Shown here: positions 42,792 to 50,967 of the stretch, one piece after another | Layout: every line of letters starts with the position of its first letter | Position numbering within the stretch: the stretch's first letter is position 1 | Origin: Phycisphaerae bacterium | Lineage (GTDB): Bacteria > Planctomycetota > Phycisphaerae > UBA1845 > UTPLA1 | Length of the DNA: 64,000 nt | Direction of reading: 5' to 3' | Assembly: GCA_019636475.1 (NCBI GenBank) | Contig: JAHBXN010000001.1 | Location: forward strand, 124,001 to 188,000 | Position numbers and translations under genes: made by a program | Notes under the pieces: generated by a model | Seen by the model: only the letters and a program-made list of their open reading frames with translations | What the model was told of the DNA's origin: nothing | Databases searched by the model: none

Positions 42792-43520
42792 ATGATACAG
42801 CCGCAGAAAACAAAAACGAGTGAGCTCATCCCACCCTCCATGCGTGCGGCCGTAGATGCCTATAGCGCCATGCTTCGGCAGATCGCGGGTGATCAGATCC
42901 GCGGCCTGACATTCTTCGGCCCGGTCCTGACGCCGCAGTTTGATTTCGCACGGATGGCGGCGGCCAACGTGCTTATCCTTGATCGCGTCGAACTCGGCTT
43001 GCTTCGCCGAATCGCGGAAAGAGGACCCGATTTCGGATCGCGAGGCATTGCCGCCCCGCTCATCATGACTCCGGAATACATTCGTGACTCACTCGATTCG
43101 TTCCCGCTCGAGTTGCTTGAAATTCACCTGCGCCGCGTCACTGTGTTCGGCGAGGATTGCTTCGATCAGATCCGGATTCAACCCGAACACCTGCGACTTC
43201 AGTGCGAGCGAGAACTCAAGCGTGTGCTGATACGATGCCGCCAGGCATTGCTGGAAGCGGCCGGACGTGAGGAGATTCTCAGCGAAATCGAAGCTGATAT
43301 CGGCCTCCACCTGCTCCGTACATTGCGTGGCGTGCTCTGGCTGAAGGGCAGGAAGGAATTCGTGCCTCCCGATCAGCTCATCACGCTGGTCGAGCAGACC
43401 TGGTCGGTCCCGTGCGCGGGTTTGCGCGACGTCGTTCTTGCCCACGGCGACCTGGGTTGGCCGGAGTTTCAAGCGTTCTACGCCAATGTCGAAACGCTCG
43501 CGGAGCGAATTGATGCATGA
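42792..43520 (+). CDS. Degenerate nucleotidyltransferase-like protein
   Basis: 242 residues. The region LTFFGPVLTPQFDFARMAAA near residue 39 lines up with the GS-x9-D-x-D site of polymerase-beta-type nucleotidyltransferases, but Ser is Pro and the Asp pair is lost. The following SFPLELLEIHLRRVTVFGED and a helical C-terminal half (LRLQCERELKRVLIRCRQ) match the style of such proteins. It probably binds rather than transfers nucleotides. The stop overlaps the TPM gene start by 8 bp, giving an operon NTase-like/TPM/LemA. ATG 42792 is the first Met in a credible position; no strong Shine-Dalgarno. Confidence 0.62.
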   Translation: MIQPQKTKTSELIPPSMRAAVDAYSAMLRQIAGDQIRGLTFFGPVLTPQFDFARMAAANVLILDRVELGLLRRIAERGPDFGSRGIAAPLIMTPEYIRDSLDSFPLELLEIHLRRVTVFGEDCFDQIRIQPEHLRLQCERELKRVLIRCRQALLEAAGREEILSEIEADIGLHLLRTLRGVLWLKGRKEFVPPDQLITLVEQTWSVPCAGLRDVVLAHGDLGWPEFQAFYANVETLAERIDA

Positions 43521-44352
43521 ACTTCCAACAAGCCTGACCCGGCACGACAGACTCCACGTCGCATTGGTCACCATCGTAACGCTTCTCAGCGTGACCGCGC
43601 CACTCCGCGCACAGCCAGCGTCGACGCCACGCACCGGCGTCATCGATCAAGCAGGCATTATCGACGCCCAGACAACCAACGCATTGAACGCGATTCTGCT
43701 CGAGCTGGAACAACGTAACCTTGCCCAGATGCGAATCGTTACCATCCGATCGACCAACGGCCGCGACCTGCACGAATTCGCGATGGAACTCGCGCGAGAA
43801 TGGAAACTCGGCGACGCGACAAAGCACAACGGAATACTGATGATTATCGCGCACAGCGATCGGAAGTACCGAACAATCACAGGCCAGGGCATTGAAGGCG
43901 CGCTGCCCGACCTCTTCCTTGATCGCGTGCAGAATGAGTGCTTCCTGCCAAACTTCCGCAAAGGTAATTTTTCAGCGGGTATCTATCTCGCCACGGTCGC
44001 CATCGCCAACCAGGTGGCGACGGAGGCGGGGACGACGCTGTCGGGCATGCCTGCTACGCCGCCTGCGGTCAAGTCGCGCACCGGCGAAGATAGACCGGGT
44101 GATGGCGGAGCCAGTTGTTTCTTCATGTTCATCATCGTCCTGGTGCTCGTCTCCTCATTATCACGCAGCAGTCGTCGCGGAATTCGCGGAAGCAGCGGTC
44201 TGGGCAATCTGGTGGCCGGAATGATGCTCGGACGAATGCTCGGCGGAGGAGGCTGGGGCAGCAGCCACCGAGGAGGCAGCTTCGGCGGTGGCGGCTTTGG
44301 CGGTGGCGGTGGTGGTTCGTTCGGCGGCGGCGGATCAGGCGGGAGCTGGTGA
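43513..44352 (+). CDS. TPM-domain (YgcG-type) membrane protein with Gly-rich tail
   Basis: 279 residues. Signal peptide (HVALVTIVTLLSVTAPLRAQ), then a TPM/TLP18.3 domain (GVIDQAGIIDAQTTNALNAI; REWKLGDATKHNGILMIIA; YRTITGQGIEGALPD), a second membrane helix (CFFMFIIVLVLVSSL) and a Gly/Ser repeat tail of about 50 residues. The domain is periplasmic; members are linked to membrane protein quality control and, in plants, photosystem repair. GGAG 7 nt before ATG 43513 and the 8-bp overlap with the previous gene support the start. LemA follows, a widespread pairing. Confidence 0.88.
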   Translation: MHELPTSLTRHDRLHVALVTIVTLLSVTAPLRAQPASTPRTGVIDQAGIIDAQTTNALNAILLELEQRNLAQMRIVTIRSTNGRDLHEFAMELAREWKLGDATKHNGILMIIAHSDRKYRTITGQGIEGALPDLFLDRVQNECFLPNFRKGNFSAGIYLATVAIANQVATEAGTTLSGMPATPPAVKSRTGEDRPGDGGASCFFMFIIVLVLVSSLSRSSRRGIRGSSGLGNLVAGMMLGRMLGGGGWGSSHRGGSFGGGGFGGGGGGSFGGGGSGGSW

Positions 44353-44464
44353 GTCAGGACAGCGAGTGAAAAAACGGTCCGAAATTCGAATGACCCTTTT
44401 TCCAATTCCAGACTAGAAGGTATTGGAACAACTGGTTCAGCAAGCATTCAGGAGATTTGCGAAC

Positions 44465-45061
44465 ATGCGTGTGGGAAGAATCATACTCGTCGGAGGTCTC
44501 GCGTTCTTCTTCTTTGCCGTCCTCATTGGTGGCTGTACGCTCTACGGCAGCTACACCACCGCCATCAGCCTCGACGAGGCCGTAAAGACCGCCTGGGGTG
44601 ACATCGAAACGGACCTGCAGCGCCGATATGACCTCGTGCCCAACATTGTTGAATCCGTCAAAGGCTATGCCCAGCATGAAAAGGGACTTTTGGAGACCAT
44701 CGCCAAGACTAGGGAACGATATTTCACCGCGGCCACGCCCGGCGACAAGGCCACGGCAGCCGGCGGATTCGGCGAGGTAATGTCGCGCCTGCTGGTGCTC
44801 CAGGAGAAATACCCCGACCTGAAGGCAAACTCAAATTTCCGCGATCTCATGGTCACGCTTGAAGGCACGGAAAATCGCATCGCAGAAAAGCGACGGCGCT
44901 ACAACGAAGCGGTGATGAAACTCAATACACACGTCCGCGGACCAATCGGCTCGATTGCCGCGAGTTGGGCCGGCGTCACCCCGGCACGGCGATTTGAAGC
45001 GGCCGAGACGGCCCGAACAGCGCCGAAGGTTGAGTTCACCGATACATCATCCAAGCCCTAG
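44465..45061 (+). CDS. lemA: LemA family protein
   Basis: 198 residues. An N-terminal membrane segment ends in IGGC, which may be a lipobox. The coiled helical domain has YDLVPNIVESVKGYAQHEKGLLE-type sequence (about residues 57-79, core RRYDLVPNIVESVKGY) and the NYNEAV-like RRYNEAVMKLN near 150, both hallmarks. Function is poorly known; it is often found with TPM/YgcG proteins in membrane stress or envelope quality control, as here (112 bp downstream). AGGAG 10 nt ahead of ATG 44465. Confidence 0.92.
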   Translation: MRVGRIILVGGLAFFFFAVLIGGCTLYGSYTTAISLDEAVKTAWGDIETDLQRRYDLVPNIVESVKGYAQHEKGLLETIAKTRERYFTAATPGDKATAAGGFGEVMSRLLVLQEKYPDLKANSNFRDLMVTLEGTENRIAEKRRRYNEAVMKLNTHVRGPIGSIAASWAGVTPARRFEAAETARTAPKVEFTDTSSKP

Positions 45062-45239
45062 CGGTCCACTGCTCGCCCGAGAATCGGGTGCGATCAATTA
45101 ATTGCGCTTCAGCCCCCGGTTCGCAGATGGCGAGCCCGAAAATGTACCGCTTTACAACGACCAACGTAAATCGGCAGCCCTCTCGCGCGCCAGAGTCTCA
45201 GAACAACCGTAGGTTCGCGCTTCAGCCGGTGCCTGCTCG
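45062..45239. other. Intergenic, nothing recognised
   Basis: Together with the promoter and leader listed next, this makes a 410-bp gap without a credible gene. Confidence 0.5.
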
Positions 45240-45269
45240 TTGACCCTTCAAAAAAACCCTCCATATACT
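45240..45269 (+). promoter_or_regulatory. Strong sigma70-like promoter of the glycan operon
   Basis: TTGACC at 45240-45245, 18-nt spacer, TATACT at 45264-45269. Both hexamers are close to consensus. The predicted leader runs about 195 nt to the first gene. Confidence 0.65.
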
Positions 45270-45292
45270 TGATCGCGATCATGCAGGGGGGA

Positions 45293-45316
45293 GTCGGGAC
45301 AGGGGTTCGTCCCGAC
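45293..45316 (+). promoter_or_regulatory. Hairpin in the leader of the glycan operon
   Basis: A perfect 8-bp stem GTCGGGAC/GTCCCGAC around an 8-nt loop, about 20 nt after the expected transcription start. There is no U-tract. Possibly a 5' stabiliser or a protein-binding element. Confidence 0.5.
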
Positions 45317-45471
45317 ACAAAGAATGAAACACTCCAGGAGAATGAGCCGCCCGATCGGCAACTTCCGGATCGACTTCCACGGGCCGATTCCCCGCTCCAT
45401 CTCGCACGCGACCGACTCGGGTCAATCGAATCGGCGTTCGCAAAGCCGACTCATCGGAGAGGGGATTGAAC

Positions 45472-46431
45472 ATGCGCATTGCCATCATCGGATGCGGCCA
45501 CGCTGGCCGCCGTCACGCCGACCAGCTTCGCAAGATACCCGAAGCCCGCATCGTCGCATGTTGTGATAGCGACCAGGATTCCGTTCGCAAATTCGCCGAC
45601 GAGCACGGCGCGCTCGCATTCACCAGCCTCGAATCACTACTCGCCGAACCGCTTGACGGCGTAACCGTCTGCACACCGCCCAATACACATGCGGAGATCG
45701 TGTCGGCCGCCATCGAACGCGATATAAAAGTGCTCTGCGAAAAGCCGCTCGCACCCAGCGTGGACGATTGCCTGCGAATTCCTCGCAGCGACCTGCTCGC
45801 ATGTGCATTCAAATTCCGCCACCTTTCCGGTGCGGTCATGCTCCGTGACATGATCGCCCGCGGCGAATTGGGTGACATCACTCATGTACGCGGAACCGCC
45901 ACCTCAGACGCGGACATGACCGGCAAGTGGTTCAGTAATCCTGAATGTTCCGGCGGCGGCGTGCTGCTCGACAATGGTGTACACATAGTGGATCTCGTCC
46001 ATTTCGTTCTGGGCTCCGTCGAGGACGTCATCGCCCACACAACCGGCAGTTCGCGATCACTGGAAGTCGAAGAGTCCGCTTCCATGAAACTGCGACTCAC
46101 ACGAGGAGCCGGCGCCGACATTTTCGTAAGTTGGGAGTCACCCGCTCCGATGGCGCCGCTGATCGAGATTTTCGGCACCCGCGGTTACGCCCGGCTCGGT
46201 TATGAAATGCAGGCGTTCGATTCCCAACGAAAGCTCATCCGGCACGCTTCCGCGGAGGGCGTCGACATCTGGACCGAGGTCCTTGCCAATTTCGTTTCGT
46301 TCGTCGCCGGTCGCTCTCGGCCCAGTGCGGTCTATGAAGACGGATTTGCCGCTGTTGCGGTCACTGATGCGGCTTATCGCTCATTGCTGAGCAGACGCTG
46401 CGAAGAACCGGTACAGGCGCTGACTGTTTGA
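45472..46431 (+). CDS. Gfo/Idh/MocA-family oxidoreductase
   Basis: 319 residues. NAD(P)-dependent sugar or inositol dehydrogenase: Rossmann start MRIAIIGCGHAGRRHADQL, then TVCTPPNTHAEI near residue 65, the signature CEKPLAPS near 90 and the C-terminal GGGVLLDNGVHIVDLV near 158 with its catalytic-region Asp/His. The exact sugar is unknown. First gene of the plus-strand glycan operon and 56 bp ahead of a DegT aminotransferase, so the likely product is a 3- or 4-keto sugar (or inosose) passed on for amination. ATG 45472 is preferred to TTG 45466. Confidence 0.9.
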   Translation: MRIAIIGCGHAGRRHADQLRKIPEARIVACCDSDQDSVRKFADEHGALAFTSLESLLAEPLDGVTVCTPPNTHAEIVSAAIERDIKVLCEKPLAPSVDDCLRIPRSDLLACAFKFRHLSGAVMLRDMIARGELGDITHVRGTATSDADMTGKWFSNPECSGGGVLLDNGVHIVDLVHFVLGSVEDVIAHTTGSSRSLEVEESASMKLRLTRGAGADIFVSWESPAPMAPLIEIFGTRGYARLGYEMQAFDSQRKLIRHASAEGVDIWTEVLANFVSFVAGRSRPSAVYEDGFAAVAVTDAAYRSLLSRRCEEPVQALTV

Positions 46432-46487
46432 TCTGACCATCATGCAACTGAACACGATCCTTTGGTTGAGCAATCGAGGGAGATTCC

Positions 46488-47735
46488 ATGACACAGATTC
46501 GAAGCAGCATACTCTCCACGCCGATCAACATCGTTCCAAACGATGCCGACGCATCCGGACGATCATTCGGAGAAGAGGAAATCCGTCTGATTCGCGAAGC
46601 GCTTGATCGCGGCGTGCTGATCAGTCAGTACGGAACGATCGTGCCCGCTCTCGAGCGAGCCTTCGCCCAGTGGTGCGACATGCCGCACTGCACCGCGGTC
46701 TCATCCGGGACAGCCGCACTGCACACCGCAATCGCCGCCGTCGATCCGAAGCCGGGTGACGAGATCATCTCTTCGCCGATCACGGATATGGGAGCGGTGA
46801 TGCCCATCCTCTATCAGGGCGCCATCCCGATCTTCGCCGACGTCGATCCCGAAACCTGCAACCTGACTGCCCAGACGATTGCGGCCCGCATCTCTCCTCG
46901 CACGCGGGCCATCATCGTGACACACCTCTTTGGACTGCCATGCGACATGGATCCGATCATGGCGCTGGCCCGGGAACACAACCTGATCGTGATTGAAGAC
47001 GCAGCGCAGGCATTCGGTGCAACTTACCGAGGCCGGAAAATCGGGACAATCGGCGATATCGGCTGCTTCAGCCTCCAGCAGGGCAAGCACATCACCTGCG
47101 GCGAAGGTGGCCTCGTCGTCACGCGCGACCCGCAGCGGGCTCGATTCATGAAACTGTTCCACGACAAGGGTTGGGGATTCGGAGATGCACAGCCCGACCA
47201 CGAATTTCTCGGCCTGAACTATCGAATGACCGAACTCCAGGGGGCCGTCGCCATGGCACAGCTCCCGAGACTCGATGAATTCGTCGCCAAACGGCGGGAA
47301 CTGGCCGCCCGCCTGACGGCGAAGCTCTCGAATCTCGCGGGCCTGGTCTGTCCGCCGGATCATCACGAATGTACCCATGTGTACTGGCGATACTCGATTC
47401 GCCTGATCGACCCGCTCTCCAGCTTAGAGCTGGATGCCATGTCAAATGCACTGCGGCGGATCGGTGCCCGAACCGCACCTCGCTACACTCAGAAACTCGC
47501 GTTCGAATACGGTTTCCTCCGTGATCGAAAAATGTTCGGAAACAGCGGTTTCCCCTTCTTTGAAGCCGTCCGAGCCAACGGCGCCGATTTGCGATATGAC
47601 CGCAGCGCCTATCCCGGAGCAGTCAACGGCCTCGAACATCTGCTTTGCATCGGCTGGAACGAGCGATACGACGAAAGCGTCGTCGACCTGATCGCAACAA
47701 CAATCCAGCGCGCGATTAAAGGGAATCTCTCCTGA
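46488..47735 (+). CDS. DegT/DnrJ/EryC1 aminotransferase
   Basis: 415 residues. PLP-dependent keto-sugar aminotransferase: AVSSGTAALHTAI near residue 71, DAAQAFGATYRGRKIG near 166, and the PLP lysine in FSLQQGKHITCGEGG near 193. The QQ-x-K context resembles scyllo-inosose/AHBA-type members more than the usual S-x-x-x-x-K form, but this is only a hint. It probably aminates the product of the preceding dehydrogenase. GGGAG about 6 nt ahead of ATG 46488. Full length. Confidence 0.92.
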   Translation: MTQIRSSILSTPINIVPNDADASGRSFGEEEIRLIREALDRGVLISQYGTIVPALERAFAQWCDMPHCTAVSSGTAALHTAIAAVDPKPGDEIISSPITDMGAVMPILYQGAIPIFADVDPETCNLTAQTIAARISPRTRAIIVTHLFGLPCDMDPIMALAREHNLIVIEDAAQAFGATYRGRKIGTIGDIGCFSLQQGKHITCGEGGLVVTRDPQRARFMKLFHDKGWGFGDAQPDHEFLGLNYRMTELQGAVAMAQLPRLDEFVAKRRELAARLTAKLSNLAGLVCPPDHHECTHVYWRYSIRLIDPLSSLELDAMSNALRRIGARTAPRYTQKLAFEYGFLRDRKMFGNSGFPFFEAVRANGADLRYDRSAYPGAVNGLEHLLCIGWNERYDESVVDLIATTIQRAIKGNLS

Positions 47736-47771
47736 ATCATCGGAGTCTTGGATTTGCCAGTGCAGGCTGAC

Positions 47772-48776
47772 ATGAATATTGCATTTCGCTCGTCACCGAT
47801 GGCCACGGCTTCGACGCCTGAACAGGCCTTCTCCAATGTGCGATCGCGCCGGGATGCCCAACAGGCCGGCGCGACTCGGACCATCGGGGCGATCAGCATC
47901 GATATGGACACCCTGTCGGACTACGCACGGGGCTACGGATTTCAATCCCATCTCGCGGCGGACCCTGTCTACACGCACGGCCTCGTGCGATTCCTTGAAA
48001 TCCTTGCGAAGCACGACATTCGCGCCACGCTCTTCGTCATTGCACGTGATGCGATGGTACCGGCACATGCAGCGATTCTCCGTCACGCAATCGAAGCCGG
48101 ACACGAGATTGCCAATCACACGATGACCCATCCGCGCCGGCTGTCGGCGCTCTCGGATTCCGGTCGCCGAAGGGAAATTGTCGAGGCACACGACACGCTT
48201 TGCGAACTGGCTGGCCGGCGCATCGTCGGGTTTCGAGCGCCTTGCTACGACATCTGCCAAAAGACACTCAGGACTCTCGAACGCCTTGACTATCAATACG
48301 ACTCGTCCGTGCATCCGTCGATGATTGCGCCGGTCATTGACCTGGCGGTGCTCATCAAATCTCGTTTTCGAAAATGGGATGTGCGGCCGGGCTCATACTG
48401 GCGGCTTTTATCACCTCTGCGCCCCCACCGGATTCGGCAGCAGGGCATTCTCGAACTGCCGCTCTCCGCGCTGCCCTATTCGCGACTGCCCTTCTATGGA
48501 ACATGGGTGCAGTCAACCGGGATGACGGTGTTCAGAAAATCCCTGAGTTGGCTGCGTCGATTCAGCCTCCCGCTCAACTTCCACTTCCACGCCGTTGAAC
48601 TCGTGGGGCTGAACGACACCGGAGTCGATCCGCGTTTCGCCGTGCATCCGGGAATGAAGCGAGACGTGGAGCGGCGGCTCGCGGACGTGGACGAGATGCT
48701 GTCGGCATTCACGGTTGGATACGAACTGAACACGCTCGAGTCAATGGCGTTGCGCTTCGAACGCAGCCTTAAATGA
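47772..48776 (+). CDS. Polysaccharide deacetylase (NodB-type)
   Basis: 334 residues. CE4 fold: first motif as SIDMDTLSD near residue 41, metal His in ANHTMTHP near 116, then FRAPCYD near 153, the arginine motif. It lacks the usual paired Asp-Asp of motif 1 (D-M-D). DUF3473-like C-terminal region (LPFYGTWVQSTGM; FHFHAVEL) as in exopolysaccharide deacetylases. It removes N-acetyl groups from a sugar or polymer. The start is uncertain: ATG 47772, TTG 47754 (GGAG 8 nt upstream) or TTG 47748. No signal peptide, so it is cytoplasmic. Confidence 0.85.
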   Translation: MNIAFRSSPMATASTPEQAFSNVRSRRDAQQAGATRTIGAISIDMDTLSDYARGYGFQSHLAADPVYTHGLVRFLEILAKHDIRATLFVIARDAMVPAHAAILRHAIEAGHEIANHTMTHPRRLSALSDSGRRREIVEAHDTLCELAGRRIVGFRAPCYDICQKTLRTLERLDYQYDSSVHPSMIAPVIDLAVLIKSRFRKWDVRPGSYWRLLSPLRPHRIRQQGILELPLSALPYSRLPFYGTWVQSTGMTVFRKSLSWLRRFSLPLNFHFHAVELVGLNDTGVDPRFAVHPGMKRDVERRLADVDEMLSAFTVGYELNTLESMALRFERSLK

Positions 48777-48812
48777 GTCGCAAGCCGAGGACATCGTAAG
48801 GATCGGGTCATC

Positions 48813-49556
48813 ATGAAGACGCTCACGCTCATCCTGCCCTGTTACAACGAGGAAGACGCCCTGCCGCCGCTGTTCGAACGCCTGATTGATCTCAAGCGCG
48901 CGTTCGGCCCGGACGTGGCGCTCGATTTCCTTTTCGTCGACGATGGCAGCCGGGATCGAACTGCTGAAATTCTCAACAGCATGCCGCACGAATTGCGCCC
49001 GGCCGCTATCGTTCGGCATGAAATCAACCGGGGACTCGGCGGAGCGATCGCCACGGGCTTTCGTGAAGCGACCGGCGAATTCGTTGCCATCATGGACGTC
49101 GATTGCACCTACGACCCGATGTATCTCATTGACATGCTGCCGATGATGACAGACGGAATCGATGTGGTCACAGGTTCGGAATTCCATCCGCGCGGCAGCG
49201 TCGAAAATATATCTTGTTTCAGGCTCTTTCTCAGTCGAAATCTGTCTTTGCTCTATCGAATTGCCTTCTGGTCCAACCTGTACAGCTTTTCGTGCCTGCT
49301 TCGAATCTACAGACGCGAGATTCTTGCGCACATCATGCCGACAAGCCGCGGCTTCCTCAGTTGCACGGAAGTGCTCATCAGCGCCCATCGCAAGGGGTAC
49401 AGGATCGTCGAATTCCCGCTCGTCCTCACCGAACGCCGGCACGGAGAATCGAAGATGCCCATCGTTCGATCCATCATCGATCACTGCGTTTTCATCGCCG
49501 GATCGCTGCTCGGTCGCGGACCAAAGCAGAACATCACCGAAGGAGGCGCAGCGTGA
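48813..49556 (+). CDS. Family 2 glycosyltransferase (polyprenol-phosphate type)
   Basis: 247 residues. GT-A fold resembling dolichol-phosphate mannosyl/glucosyltransferases: TLILPCYNEEDALPP at the start, FLFVDDGSRDRT near residue 45, EINRGLGGAIATGF near 73 and the metal motif IMDVDCTYDP near 95. It probably loads a sugar onto a lipid carrier at the cytoplasmic membrane, which would feed the downstream GT39 enzyme. Its stop overlaps the FAD enzyme start by 4 bp. Confidence 0.9.
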   Translation: MKTLTLILPCYNEEDALPPLFERLIDLKRAFGPDVALDFLFVDDGSRDRTAEILNSMPHELRPAAIVRHEINRGLGGAIATGFREATGEFVAIMDVDCTYDPMYLIDMLPMMTDGIDVVTGSEFHPRGSVENISCFRLFLSRNLSLLYRIAFWSNLYSFSCLLRIYRREILAHIMPTSRGFLSCTEVLISAHRKGYRIVEFPLVLTERRHGESKMPIVRSIIDHCVFIAGSLLGRGPKQNITEGGAA

Positions 49557-50890
49557 ACATTGCCATTTTGGGGGGCGGAATTGCCGGCTTGTCGGCCGCG
49601 TGGAGGCTCACCAAGCGTGGCAATCGCGTCACGCTCTTCGAAGCCTCCGGGTATCTCGGAGGTCTCGGCGCGGCATTTGAGCATGAAGGCCGGCGTCTCG
49701 ACAAATTTTACCACGTCATCCTCGACAGTGACGAACACCTGCTTGCCCTGATCGATGAAATGGGACTGAGCGACGATCTCGCATGGTCAACGACAACGAT
49801 GGGATTCATCGTCCGAGGGGAACACTACCCCTTCAATACACCGCTCGACCTGATGCGCTTCGGCGCGCTGAGCATCCCGGATCGCATCCGAACCGGTCTC
49901 GCAGCGCTCTACATCACCAGGCTGAAAAAGCACGGGCGTCCCCTCGATGATCTGCCGGCCCACGAATGGCTCAAGCGATTGTTCGGCCAGCGCGTTTATC
50001 GCGCAATCTGGGAGCCGTTGCTCAATGCGAAGTTCGGTGACCTGCGACATCGCGTCCCGGCGTACTGGATTTGGAACACACTTAATCGTGAAAAGAATGG
50101 CGGCGAGGAGGTCAAAGCGGCGCTTCGCGGAGGGCTCTGTACGCTCGTTGACTCACTGGCCGATGCAATCATCGCTGCCGGCGGCGAAATTCGCCTCGAC
50201 ACGCCGATCGAATGTCTCTGGGAAACACGCGACGGCGTGCGAGTGGCCGGTCGTGGCGCGGAGGGCGAATTTGATGCGCTGCTTTCAACCCTCCCGATGC
50301 CCCTGCTTCGAAACATCTCGGATCGCAGACTCGCGCCAAAAATCCCACTACCGGAATTGGAATATCAGGGCGTCGTGAACGTCTTGCTCGTCGCGAAACG
50401 ACGCCTCGACCGGCACTATTGGACAGCCGTCGTCGAAAGCGGCTTTCCATTCCAGGGTGTCGTGGAGACGACACATGTCATTCGCCCGGAATGGATCGGC
50501 GACCGACACCTCATCTACCTGATGAATTACTGCTCCAAAGACAGCACGCCGTACAATGCGGACGACGAATCGCAGATTCGCCTGGCCCGCGACGGACTCT
50601 CACGCCTCTATCCGAACTTTGACCCGGGCGATATCGAGGCGGCATACGTATTCCGCGCTCCACACGTCGAACCGGTGTGGCCGCGCGGATACCTGCGGAA
50701 CAGACCGGAGCCGCGCATCGCAGATACGCGGGTATTCCTTGCAACCACGGCGCAAGCCTATCCCATGGTGACTTCATGGAATACAAGCGTAAAGCTCGCG
50801 CAGGACGCGGTCAGTGCAATGCTCTCTGCAGGACTCGCCTCGCCCAGGCGCATTGAGCATCCCGTGCTGAGCCACACGGACGCGGCTTGA
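49553..50890 (+). CDS. FAD-dependent oxidoreductase (amine-oxidase/protoporphyrinogen-oxidase-like)
   Basis: 445 residues. FAD-binding start NIAILGGGIAGLSAAWRL, then a GGLGAAF segment near residue 41 and the C-terminal FLATTAQAYPMVTSWNTSV, as in NAD(P)/FAD-dependent oxidoreductases next to glycosyltransferases (relatives include UDP-galactopyranose mutase-like and carotene-desaturase-like flavoproteins). The substrate is probably a sugar or polyprenyl-sugar intermediate. GTG 49553 has AGGAGG 6 nt upstream and overlaps the preceding TGA (GTGA), so the start is firm. Confidence 0.85.
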   Translation: MNIAILGGGIAGLSAAWRLTKRGNRVTLFEASGYLGGLGAAFEHEGRRLDKFYHVILDSDEHLLALIDEMGLSDDLAWSTTTMGFIVRGEHYPFNTPLDLMRFGALSIPDRIRTGLAALYITRLKKHGRPLDDLPAHEWLKRLFGQRVYRAIWEPLLNAKFGDLRHRVPAYWIWNTLNREKNGGEEVKAALRGGLCTLVDSLADAIIAAGGEIRLDTPIECLWETRDGVRVAGRGAEGEFDALLSTLPMPLLRNISDRRLAPKIPLPELEYQGVVNVLLVAKRRLDRHYWTAVVESGFPFQGVVETTHVIRPEWIGDRHLIYLMNYCSKDSTPYNADDESQIRLARDGLSRLYPNFDPGDIEAAYVFRAPHVEPVWPRGYLRNRPEPRIADTRVFLATTAQAYPMVTSWNTSVKLAQDAVSAMLSAGLASPRRIEHPVLSHTDAA

Positions 50891-50967
50891 TAAACCAGTG
50901 AAGATTGGTCGATGGAGTGCGTCTCGAGCTTCCTGCCCTTTGATGATAGAGAGGTCGCTCAGTTCAA

